A stretch of 64,000 nucleotides of DNA from Nannocystis pusilla (GTDB lineage Bacteria; Myxococcota_A; Polyangia; Nannocystales; Nannocystaceae), in assembly GCF_026626665.1 (NCBI RefSeq), contig NZ_JAPNKE010000002.1, positions 4,379,168 through 4,443,167 on the forward strand, read 5' to 3'. A model generated the notes under the pieces. It had not been told where the DNA came from and searched no databases. It saw nothing but the letters and a program-made list of their open reading frames with translations. Numbering within the stretch: position 1 is the stretch's first letter; every line of letters starts with the position of its first letter. Of the stretch, positions 27,853-36,253 are shown piece after piece. The translations under genes and the position numbers were made by a program.

Positions 27853-28479
27853 ATGCCTCGCTCGCATCATTCATTATCGATCCTGGTGTTCGCGCTGCTC
27901 GCCTGCGGCCCCGACAAACAGAGCAGCACCGACGCCTCCACCGGCAGCTCCAGCACCTCCGGCACGAGTCAGCCCGTCACCTCCGGCGGCACCACCACCT
28001 CGGACGCTCCCACCACTTCGTCGTCCACGAGCACGGATGCTGCGACGGACACCGGCACGACCTCGACCACCGGCACCACCGGCACCGAAGACACCGGCAC
28101 CACCACCACCAGCACCACTGGAGCCCTCCCCGTCGGGGATTGCGAGGAGCAGCTCGACCAGGTCGACTGCGAGGCCATTATCGGGCGCAGCGGTCACTCG
28201 GACTGCGTATGGGTCGAGCTCGTCGCGCAGTGGAGCCGGGACGGCGGCTGCGACGTCTTCGCCGGCCCCTCGCGCTGCGTGCAAGGGCGCTACGGCGGAG
28301 ACGGCTGCTTCGACAGCGGCTGCCCCGATCTCGAGCGCGTGTACATCCGCGATCTCGGCGACGGCACCTTCGAGATCGTGAACAACCCCGGCGGCACCTG
28401 CGGCGTCGAGCCGGACGGCTGGAAGCAATGCAGCACCGAGTTTCCCGATTCGCCGGCGCCGTGCAGCTGCGTCTGCTGA
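27853..28479 (+). CDS. Cys-rich lipoprotein with Ser/Thr linker
   Basis: A 208-residue exported protein: signal peptide with lipobox LLACG, a Ser/Thr/Gly linker over residues about 20-95, then a compact domain with at least ten Cys (GDCEEQLDQVDCEAIIG, GGCDVFAGPSRCVQGRYGG, DGCFDSGCPD, PAPCSCVC). The even spacing of Cys suggests disulfides. Such small Cys-rich domains are frequent in Nannocystineae surface lipoproteins, with no known function. Confidence 0.8.
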   Translation: MPRSHHSLSILVFALLACGPDKQSSTDASTGSSSTSGTSQPVTSGGTTTSDAPTTSSSTSTDAATDTGTTSTTGTTGTEDTGTTTTSTTGALPVGDCEEQLDQVDCEAIIGRSGHSDCVWVELVAQWSRDGGCDVFAGPSRCVQGRYGGDGCFDSGCPDLERVYIRDLGDGTFEIVNNPGGTCGVEPDGWKQCSTEFPDSPAPCSCVC

Positions 28480-28521
28480 TGCCCTCCCGCACCTCGCCCG
28501 CTCTTGCGCTAAGCTCGCGCC

Positions 28522-28854
28522 ATGCCCGGCGCCGCACCCGACATCCACGTGATCCTCATGACCTGTCCTCCCGACCAGGCCGAGAAGATCCTCCTCGCCC
28601 TGCTCGAGCGGCGCCTCGTCGGCTGCGGCAACATCATCCCGCTGGTGCGCTCGCGGTACTGGTGGGAGGGCCAGATCTGCAGCGACGACGAGGCCCTCGT
28701 CGTCATGGAGACCACCCCCGATCGCCTCGACGCCCTCTACGCCGCGATCCCCGAGGTCCACCCCTACTCGGCGCCCAAGGTCGTCGCCCTCCAGCCGAGC
28801 ACCTGCGGCGAGCCCTACCTGCAGTGGCTGCGCGCCGTCACGCGCCCGGCTTGA
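28522..28854 (+). CDS. cutA: divalent-cation tolerance protein CutA
   Basis: A 110-residue CutA1-type trimeric protein: ILMTCPPDQAEKILLALLER at the start, the hallmark VGCGNIIP near 36-43, YWWEGQICSDDEALVVMET and the C-terminal half of the fold. CutA proteins are linked to copper tolerance and PII-like signalling. The stop lies 17 bases inside the convergent neighbour, so the two genes overlap at their 3' ends. A CCTG/CAGG pair 14 bp apart (28562, 28576) falls in the conserved start of the protein and may be chance. Confidence 0.9.
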   Translation: MPGAAPDIHVILMTCPPDQAEKILLALLERRLVGCGNIIPLVRSRYWWEGQICSDDEALVVMETTPDRLDALYAAIPEVHPYSAPKVVALQPSTCGEPYLQWLRAVTRPA

Positions 28855-31297
28855 GCGGAGCTCCTGCGCGCACGAGCTTGCGCGCGCAGGCGACGAGCGC
28901 CAGGTAGCAGGCCGCGCCGACGGCCATGGTCGTCGAGATCCCCCAGGTCATGGATGTCCCGAGGGCCAGGCCGCTCGCGCACACCCCGAACGCCCCGTTG
29001 ATGCCCCACAGCCACGGCGTGACCGCGTGTCCGCCTGCCCTTTCGACCAGGCGGAGGCCGAGCGGGAAGCAGATGCCCATCCCGAGCGCGGGCGGGGCGA
29101 TGAGCGCGATCGACAGCAGCACGCGCACGGCCGTCTCGGCGCCGGCGAAGCTCTCCGTCACCGGGCCGGTCGCCAGGCGGACCGCCACCACCATCAGCGC
29201 CGGGATCAGCGGGAACAGCCACGCGATCGCGCCGCCGCGCTCGACTGCCAGCTTGCCGCTGATCAGGCTGCCCACGCCCGCCGACAGGATGATGCCCCCG
29301 AGCACCACCGCCAGCGACAGCGTCGGGTGGCCGACGAACACCCCGACCTGCGACAGCAGCGCGATCTCGACGAACATGAAGCCGAGGCCGATCAGCGCGA
29401 AGTAGGCCAGCGCTGCCGCCAGCGTCGCCGGGGCCAGCCCGCCGGTCGCCGGCGCCTCGCGCTCTCCCTCGCGCGTCGCCGGCGGCCGCGCCACCAGCGG
29501 TCCGAGCAGCGCCCCCAGCGTCAGCAGCAGGCTGACCAGCGTCGCGTAGACCAGCGTCTGGGTCGCCTGCAGGTTGCCGAGGAACCCGAGGTCGAGCTGG
29601 CTCACGTCCTCCTGGCCTTCGAGCCAGGTGCCGGGCTTCAGCATGTTGAAGAAGAACGGGCGGTCGTCGGTCGGCGGCGTCAGGTCCAGCGTCTGCTGCG
29701 ACGCCCACTGCCACAGCGCCGCGCGGTCCTCGATCGCGCCGAGCTCCGCGAGCAGCGGCTGGGCCGGCAGGCGGCGCGGCGTGAGCACCATGTTGACGCC
29801 GATCCGCACCGCCTCGCGCTGCATCAGGTCGAGGTCCTCCTTGCTGAACGGCGTCGGCGACACCAGCAGCGTCGCCACGCTCTCGATCTGCAGCAGCAGC
29901 AGGTGCGCGCGCGGCTTCTCGACCCCGAGCTGCCACAGCGCCTCCATCGCCAGCGCCACCATGCGCGCGGTCTCGCCGGGCGACTCCTTCTTGTACCAGC
30001 GCGACACCGTGAACACGCCGGTGGGCGCCAGGCGGCGCAGGAACACCAGCCAGCCCTCGACCGTGTACAGCCCGTTCTCCGACAGGCTGTAGGCCCCCGC
30101 CCCGGTCGAGGCCCAGGTGTCGATCAGCGACATCGTGATGACGTCGTAGTGCCGGCGGTCGCGCGAGAAGAAGCTGCGCGCCTCGTCGGTGTGCAGCTCC
30201 ACGCCCGGGCGCGCCGCGATGGTCGAGAAGTCGGCCATCGAGCGGCGGTGCAGGTCGACGATCGCCGCGTTGAGCTCGACCCCGACCACCGGCGCGTGGC
30301 CGCTGCGCAGCGCCGCCAGCACGTCGCGGCCGCCGCCGACGCCGATGACCGCCGCCGGCCCGGTCGGGCGCAGCCGGTGGGCGAACGTGCTGAGGTCCCA
30401 GTCGAGGTAGGCGTGGTCCGAACCTGACCCTTCGGCCATCATCGTCGCGGCCGCGCCGTCGATCTTCAGCACCCGCTGCTGGATCGGCGCCCGCGCCTCC
30501 AGCGGCATGTTGCGCCCCGGCGCCCACAGGTACGGCGGCAGCGCGATCTCGGCGCCCACCGTCACCCGCGAGTGCGTGTTCCAGGCCACGTGCATGAACT
30601 CGCGCGGGTCCTCGCGCAGGCCCTTGACCCACGCCGGGCGCAGCGGCGGCGCCTCGGCGGCCGCGTTGAAGCCGGCGAACGCCAGCAGCGCCAGCGCCAG
30701 CCCGGCACATGTCCCGAGGGACCTGCGCCTTTCGCCAGGTTCTTCGTCACATGTCGCAAAGGACAGGGCGCCCAGCGCCGCGACCGCGCCGACCACCAGC
30801 ACCGCGCTGGCGGCGTCGACCGCGTCGAGCAGCGGGATCACCAGGCCGCAGCCGGCCGCCGCCCCGAGCAGATCGCAGCCGTAGGCGCGGCCCGGCGGCA
30901 GGCCGGTGCGCGTCAGCGCCAGCGTCAGCGCCACCCCGGCGGCCGCGAACGGGACCGCGAGCGCGGCGCCGAAGCCGAGCAGGGCGAAGAAGCCCATCAG
31001 ATCGGTGACCGGCAGGAGCGGCCCGGACATCGTCCATGCCACCGCCAGCGGCGCCAGCGCGGCGAACAGCGCCGAGCTGCGGGCGAGCCGGCGGACCACC
31101 ACCGCCTGGCCGAAGCGACCTGGCCGCATGAACACGTAGATCGAGCCCGCGGTCATGCCGAGCATCGCCAGGGCGATGACGAAGAACGACAGGTGGTACC
31201 ACGCGATCACGCTGGTGATCCGCGTCAGCAAGATCTCGAGCGCGAGCGTCGAGCCCGCGACGAGGGCGATCCCGGCGTAGAGGAAGAACGGACGCAT
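28838..31297 (-). CDS. membrane-embedded spermidine synthase-like protein
   Basis: About 820 residues. The N-terminal 200 residues form about seven membrane helices. Residues about 280-500 are a SAM-binding aminopropyltransferase-like domain (GVGGGRDVLAALRSGH as the glycine loop, VVGVELNAAI, YDVITMSLIDTW), and a second bundle of six or seven helices ends the protein. The fusion of membrane bundles with a spermidine-synthase fold is known in bacteria, but the substrate is unclear. ATG 31297 lies six bases after the acylase stop, so the two are probably one operon. A five-unit palindrome array encodes residues about 176-197, between the first helix bundle and the soluble domain. Confidence 0.8.
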   Translation of the reverse strand: MRPFFLYAGIALVAGSTLALEILLTRITSVIAWYHLSFFVIALAMLGMTAGSIYVFMRPGRFGQAVVVRRLARSSALFAALAPLAVAWTMSGPLLPVTDLMGFFALLGFGAALAVPFAAAGVALTLALTRTGLPPGRAYGCDLLGAAAGCGLVIPLLDAVDAASAVLVVGAVAALGALSFATCDEEPGERRRSLGTCAGLALALLAFAGFNAAAEAPPLRPAWVKGLREDPREFMHVAWNTHSRVTVGAEIALPPYLWAPGRNMPLEARAPIQQRVLKIDGAAATMMAEGSGSDHAYLDWDLSTFAHRLRPTGPAAVIGVGGGRDVLAALRSGHAPVVGVELNAAIVDLHRRSMADFSTIAARPGVELHTDEARSFFSRDRRHYDVITMSLIDTWASTGAGAYSLSENGLYTVEGWLVFLRRLAPTGVFTVSRWYKKESPGETARMVALAMEALWQLGVEKPRAHLLLLQIESVATLLVSPTPFSKEDLDLMQREAVRIGVNMVLTPRRLPAQPLLAELGAIEDRAALWQWASQQTLDLTPPTDDRPFFFNMLKPGTWLEGQEDVSQLDLGFLGNLQATQTLVYATLVSLLLTLGALLGPLVARPPATREGEREAPATGGLAPATLAAALAYFALIGLGFMFVEIALLSQVGVFVGHPTLSLAVVLGGIILSAGVGSLISGKLAVERGGAIAWLFPLIPALMVVAVRLATGPVTESFAGAETAVRVLLSIALIAPPALGMGICFPLGLRLVERAGGHAVTPWLWGINGAFGVCASGLALGTSMTWGISTTMAVGAACYLALVACARKLVRAGAPLKPGA
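30705..30770. repeat. 14-bp-period palindrome array inside the membrane synthase gene (5 units)
   Basis: Cores at 30708 (CATG), 30722 (CCTG), 30736 (CAGG), 30750 (CATG) and 30764 (CAGG) keep an exact 14-bp step over 66 bases without breaking the reading frame. The encoded segment (about SFATCDEEPGERRRSLGTC) is a charged loop. Confidence 0.8.
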
Positions 31298-31302
31298 CGG
31301 CC

Positions 31303-33754
31303 TCACCCGCCCTCGACCACGGTCTCGTGCAGGTTGGGGTCGGCGGCGATGTCGGCCTCGCGGAACAAGAGCGGGCGCCACTGCTTGCGCGAGAACAGCT
31401 CGGTCTGGTCGCGGAAGTGGGGCGAGCGCGGGTCCTCCGACTGCGAGTAGGTCAGGAACGCCTCGCCGCGCGGCCCCTCGGGCAGGAGCTCGACCGCCAT
31501 CACGAACGACGAGCCGTAGTTCACCACGTAGCCGCGCTCGGTCAGGCCGGCGGTGCCGTCGATCGGCGTCGGCCGGGACACCTTGGGCAGCAGCGTCGAG
31601 TTGAGGCCGGCGTTATAGCCCACCACGTTGGCGATGCCCTCCTTGGCGAACCCGCCGTGGACCCCGATCTCGACGCCCCCGCGCGGCGCTCGCTGCAGCT
31701 GCTTGAGCGGGGCCGACAGCGGCACCCCGGCGGTCTTCAGGTTGATCACCGCCTCGCCGAGCGCCACCAGGGCCCCGTCGACCTTGCCCTCGGCCGGGGC
31801 GATCAGCGTGTGCGGGGTGTGGATCGGGTCGTCGACGTCGAACGGCACGCTGAACAGCGAGCCGCGGTCGAGCACCGAGTCGGCCCCGTAGGCCGCGAGG
31901 TACTCGCGGAACAGCACCGCGCCGACGCTGTCGGGATCGAAGCGCCGGTCCCACGCGCCGAGCAGCTGGCAGATCGTGCGCAGGTCGACGACGCTGCCGG
32001 CGACCTCGACCAGGTGCTGGGCGTCGCAGCGGGCCAGCAGCTCGTCCAGCACGAGATCGGCCGTCAGCGAGTGGTTGCCCTGGATCGCCGCCTCGATCTC
32101 CGCCAGCGAGAACGTCCCGTCCTCGCCGGCCGCCACGAACGGCGGCTCGTTCTGCAGGAGCATCGCGTTGACCCGCGTGCGCGGCGACTGCGGCGCGCGC
32201 TCCGACCCGTGCAGCGGCGAGAAGCCCTCGAGCGGCGCGGCCGGGTTGGCCAGCCAGTACGAGTCGTTGGCGTTGAACACGAAGTCGCGGCGGTCGAGCT
32301 GCGGCATGGCGGCGAACGGCACCAGCCCCGGCGCGCGCGTCGCCGCTGTCCTGCCATTCGTACGTCGAGTCGCTGCCGTCGAGCACCACGAGGCCGCCCT
32401 GCTGGTACAGCAGGCCGGTGAGGAAGTCGTCCTCGACGGCCGCGCGCCAGCCGGCGATCGCGGCCTCGGAGATCTGGGCGGTCGCCGACGCGTCGGCGTA
32501 CCAGGCGTTGCCGTGCTTGTCGGCCGCCATCGTGTTGACCCACGGGATGCCCTGCACCGTCTGGTAGACCTGCTTGAACTCGTCGAGGCTCTTCGCCTTG
32601 TCCATGCCGAGGAACTGCTCGATGATCCGCGGGTTCTCGATGTTGGCGTCGCGGTAGGTCAGCGCCACGTCGGTCGACCAGCCGATCGGGTCGACGTTGA
32701 GCATCGGCCCGTAATGGCTGTACCACAGCGTGCGCGTCACCTTCTCGCCGCCGGCGACCTCGACCTCGAAGGTCTTGGCGGTCATCGGCCGGGACGTCCC
32801 GTCGTACAGGTACGCGGTCGGGTCGTCCGGGTCGAGGGTCAGCTTGTAGAACGTGAACCGCGTGCCCGCCGAGAACGTGTGCGTCCACCCGATCTCGTCG
32901 TTGAAGCCGATCAGCACCCCGGGCACGCCCATCAGGCCGACGCCGTAGATGTTGAGCTCGCCCGGCACCGTCACGTGGCTCTCCCACAGCTTGAGCTCGC
33001 CGGTCCACGGGAAGTGCGGGTTGGCCACGACCATGCCGCCGCCGCCGGTGGTCTTGTCGGCGCCGAGGGCCCAGCCGTTGCTGCCGAAGCCGCCGCTCGT
33101 CAGCGTGCCGAGGCCCTCCATCGGCCCGCCGGGCACCGTCAGCGGCGAGCCCGGCGGCTGCGCCGTGCCGATGTAGCCCGCCAATTGATTGCTGCTGCCG
33201 AGCAGCCCGAGGTCGACGTAATAGCGGACCAGGTCGAGCGCCTCGATCTCCCGCACCCACGGCGCCCCCGCGCAATCGGGCGGCAGGTCGCCGGGCGGCG
33301 TGTCGCGCAGGTATTGATTGTACCCGGCCGCGTAGCCCTCGATCGCCGCCTTGACGTCGGCCGGCGCGGCGTCCCACATCCGCTGCGCCCGCAGCCCGAC
33401 CTCGAGCGCGAGGTAGGCGAAGTCGGAGGTCAGGTGCGCGTCGCCGTTGCCGCGGCCGAAGTACTTGGCCCGCTCCGCCCGGACCTTGACGATCTGGTCG
33501 GCCAGCGTGCACGCGTGGTCCTGCGCGAACGCGTAGGCCTGGCCGAACAGCGCGCTGCCGAGGTCGTCGGCCTGGACGTGCGCGACCCCGAAGCTGGTGC
33601 GCCGGATCGTCGCGCGGTAGGTCGGCTCGCCCGCGGTCTCCGCGGTGTCGCTGTCCCCGGTCGAGCTCGCTCCGTCCGTCTCGGTGGTGGTGGTATTGGA
33701 GGAACCACAGGCGAACAGCGGGGCCAGCGCGAGGACGGCGAGCTTGCGCAACAT
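31303..33754 (-). CDS. penicillin/AHL acylase-family lipoprotein, one frame break
   Basis: An Ntn-hydrolase of about 815 residues. The signal peptide ends in a lipobox (LAPLFACG), then a short Ser/Thr linker. The alpha-chain region (RRTSFGVAHVQADDLGSALF, YAFAQDHACTLADQIVKVRA) leads to the autocatalytic site GGFGSNGWALG, where the Ser becomes the N-terminus of the beta chain. After STYEWQDSG the frame changes near 32335, in a GCGCGCGCC run, and continues as LVPFAAMPQLDRRDFVFNAN to the stop at 31303. Family members cleave penicillin-type amides or acyl-homoserine lactones; which applies is open. It leads an operon with the synthase-like gene. Confidence 0.85.
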
Positions 33755-34154
33755 CGCCCGTCAGGCTAACGCGCCGCCGCAGAGCCGCGCAAGCGCGCCG
33801 CCCTCGCCGGACCGCGCAGCGCCGTCTCTGCGCCACCATTCAGGGCCGGTCCTCGCGAGGCCCCGAGCCCACGGCGCGGGCGATCCCGTGCTTTTGCCGG
33901 TGGGCCTCGTCCGATCGGCGCGGGCGGGCCGACCCGCGGCCCCGCTTTGCGTCGGTTCCTCACGCGGGGCCTGGCCGGCCGCGACGGCCTCGGCCGGCCC
34001 CCGTCGACGCCGACTTCACCCGGCGGCGCCCCGCGTGCCGGGCCCGCGAGCTGCGCGGATGGCCAGATGGACATGTCCCATGAGACATGTATCGACTTCA
34101 CGTCGGCGAGCCGATCGCATGGCCCGTGAAACATGTCTCACGAGACATGCCCCA
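33755..34154. other. non-coding region with 14-bp-period palindromes
   Basis: A 400-base interval upstream of the acylase start with no supported gene on either strand. Near its end, CATG cores at 34072/34086 (ACATGTCCCATGAGACATGT) and 34132/34146 (ACATGTCTCACGAGACATGC) form two perfect 8-4-8 hairpins, with a weaker third core at 34160. Confidence 0.7.
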
Positions 34155-34868
34155 TCAGACAGCAGACCTGTGGGCCGCCGCGAGCGCCGCCGCGAACAGC
34201 TCGGCGAGCGCGGGCTCGCCGGGGAGCTGCTGCTCGATCGCGGTGCGGATCGCCTCGATGCGGCGCACCAGCCGGGCCCGCGGGATACCGCGGCGGTCGA
34301 GGTAACCAGCGAGCCAGGCCACGTGATCGGCCAGCGCCCGCGGCGAGGTCAGCGCCAGCGCGTCGGCGCAGTACGACACCAGGGTGGCGAGCTCTGCGAC
34401 CTGCAGCGGCTCCTCGTCGCCGGCCTCGGCCAGCGCCACCGCCGCCGCGAGGACGATGGTGTCGGCGCGGCGTTGCACCTCGCCCGCCAGCCCGTTCGGG
34501 TACGCCAGCGCCGTCTTGGCCGCCTGCAGCAGGTCGACCGCGGCCTGCCCGTCGGGCCACCGCTCGTCGGCCACGGCCGCGGCCAGGCGCTCGAAATTCT
34601 CCGCGAGGTGCAGCGTGCACATGCCGCGGGCCGTCAGCACCTGCTGCAACCAGCGCGCGTAGTTCTCCAGCACCGCCGGCTCGTCGTCGGCCAGCGCCTG
34701 CTGCAGGTACTGCACGTGGAAGCGGCCGTCCTCGCGGCCGTGCTTGTCGGCACGCGCGCCGAAGCGCTCGCGCCAGAACGGGTCGGCGTACATCTCGCCG
34801 AGCACGCGCTCGGTGAGGCGGTCGCAGGCCGCCCCGAGCTGGCCTATCAGCGCCTCGTGGCGGCTCAC
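34155..34868 (-). CDS. uncharacterised helical protein of the B12/heme-oxygenase operon
   Basis: A 237-residue soluble, mostly helical protein from GTG 34868 (MSRHEALIGQLGAACDRLTE). Features are ADPFWRERFGARADKHGRED near 28-47, CTLHLAENFERLAAAVADE near 84-102 and a long Ala/Leu-rich C-terminal half. Its start overlaps the stop of the B12-binding gene (GTGA), so the two are translationally coupled. I do not recognise the family. Context suggests a partner or output of the B12 protein. Confidence 0.6.
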   Translation of the reverse strand: MSRHEALIGQLGAACDRLTERVLGEMYADPFWRERFGARADKHGREDGRFHVQYLQQALADDEPAVLENYARWLQQVLTARGMCTLHLAENFERLAAAVADERWPDGQAAVDLLQAAKTALAYPNGLAGEVQRRADTIVLAAAVALAEAGDEEPLQVAELATLVSYCADALALTSPRALADHVAWLAGYLDRRGIPRARLVRRIEAIRTAIEQQLPGEPALAELFAAALAAAHRSAV

Positions 34869-35516
34869 GGCTCCACCCCCACCAGACGGCGCGCCGTCGC
34901 CACCAGCTCGCTCGCGCTGTCGCCCGCCTGCGTCACCCCGAGCTCGCCCGCGAGGCTCGGCGACCAGCGTCGCGTGCCCGCCGATGAACACCGGTCGGTC
35001 GCTGACCTCGCGCACCCCGGCCACCGCGGACCGCAGCGCCGGCAGGTTGAAGCTCATCGTCACCGACAGGCCGATCAGATCCGGCTGCTCCTCGCGGACC
35101 GCCGTGACCAGGTTGCCGGTCGGCACGTTGGCGCCCAGGTAGCGCACGTCGAAGCCCGCGAGCTCGAGCGCGTCGGCGACCAGGCGCGCCGGCAGCTCGT
35201 GCAGCTCGCCCTCGACGCACGCCAGCAGCACCGACTTGCCGAGCGGCGCCTTCGGCGTGGCGCGCTCGAACAGCGCCGCCAGCGAGAGCTGCGAGATCGC
35301 CGTCGCCATGTGCTCCTGGGCGATGCTCACGCGGTTGAGCTGCCACAGCCGACCGATCTCGTTCTGGGCGGCGCGGATGACGTGGACCTGCAGATCGTCG
35401 ATCCCCACGCCCGCGCCGAGGCCGTCCTCGAGCAGCAGGCGCACGGCCTCGCGGCGATCGCCCGCCAGCTGCGCGCGCAGGTAGCAGTCGCGCAGCTCGG
35501 TCAGCGCCGGGGTCAT
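34865..35516 (-). CDS. cobalamin-binding (CarH/AerR-like) sensor domain protein, one frame break
   Basis: About 217 residues. Residues 10-85 form the helical cap and contain W58-x9-E68-H69, the motif that lets CarH-type proteins sense light through adenosylcobalamin. The Rossmann B12 domain follows, with EGELHEL (His106 as likely lower cobalt ligand), YLGANVPTGNLV and LSVTMSFNLPAL. No DNA-binding domain is present, so it would act through a partner. The frame changes near 34950 (after TLVAEP) and ends GVEP at 34865. It overlaps the heme oxygenase stop (ATGA) and the next start (GTGA). Confidence 0.75.
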
Positions 35517-36127
35517 GACGCCTCCTGCAGCGATTCGCCGGCGGCGCGGGTGCGCGGCGCCAACCAGTCGATGAGGCGCACGAACGTCTCGCGGGCGCCG
35601 AACACCGCCTCGTCCTCGGCGGCCGGGGTGACCAGCTCGCGCGCCACGATCGCCGCGAAGGCCCGCCAGCGGGACCCCGTCTCGGCGCCGTGTCCGGTCA
35701 GGAACGCGGTCGCTCGCCCGCGCAGGCGGACCAGCGGCGGCGGCAGCTTGGCGAGGATGTAGCGCCCGCCGAGCGTCGAGCCCTCGAGCACGTAGGCGAC
35801 CCCGAGCGCGCGCGCCAGCGAGGTCACCGACGGTAACGAAGTACATCGGGGGGCGCCCCTGGGGTCGTCGCCCAGGGCGAGGAGATCGGCCGCCAGCATG
35901 GGCGCCCTGCGCCGCGCTGCGGCGTCGAAGCCGGCGGCGCGGAGCCCGTCGTGCGCTTGCAGCACGTCTTCGAGCGGCGCGTGATAACCGAGCATCGCCG
36001 CCAGGTAGTGGCGGTAATCGGTCAAGGTCGCATCGGCGTCGAGGATCCGCACGTGGAGCTCCGCCTGTTGGTGGAGGTCCGCAGTGCCGTCCTTGAGCCG
36101 GCGAAGCGGTTCGCGGGCCGCGGTCAC
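35513..36127 (-). CDS. heme oxygenase (biliverdin-producing, BphO-like)
   Basis: A 204-residue alpha-helical heme oxygenase-family protein. LKDGTADLHQQAEL (residues 11-24) contains the presumed proximal heme ligand His19, and YVLEGSTLGGRYILAK near 115-130 is the distal-helix region with the Gly-rich bend. Heme oxygenases of this group open heme to biliverdin, the chromophore of bacteriophytochromes. No phytochrome is encoded in the window. It is the first gene of a tightly overlapped operon with a B12 photoreceptor-like protein and is divergent from two hybrid histidine kinases. Confidence 0.8.
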   Translation of the reverse strand: MTAAREPLRRLKDGTADLHQQAELHVRILDADATLTDYRHYLAAMLGYHAPLEDVLQAHDGLRAAGFDAAARRRAPMLAADLLALGDDPRGAPRCTSLPSVTSLARALGVAYVLEGSTLGGRYILAKLPPPLVRLRGRATAFLTGHGAETGSRWRAFAAIVARELVTPAAEDEAVFGARETFVRLIDWLAPRTRAAGESLQEAS

Positions 36128-36253
36128 GATCCCACCGTGCCCCGCACTCGCCGCCGGGTCAAGCGAGGGGTGACTTAGCTAACATTTTTATGTCACGGGT
36201 CGACGAGAGCTTGTGTATGAGCCACACAGGGGAGAGCCTCCGCGCTCGGCCGT

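Noticed and set aside
28559..28582. Palindrome pair in cutA as a true copy of the dispersed element
   Set aside because: The residues it encodes are normal for CutA, and CCTG/CAGG are common tetramers at this GC content. Coincidence is likely; the pair at 43263/43277 is similar.
33766..34134. Small reading frames between the acylase and the B12 operon
   Set aside because: Arg/Pro/Ala-rich composition, no ribosome site, no family resemblance, and overlap with palindrome arrays.
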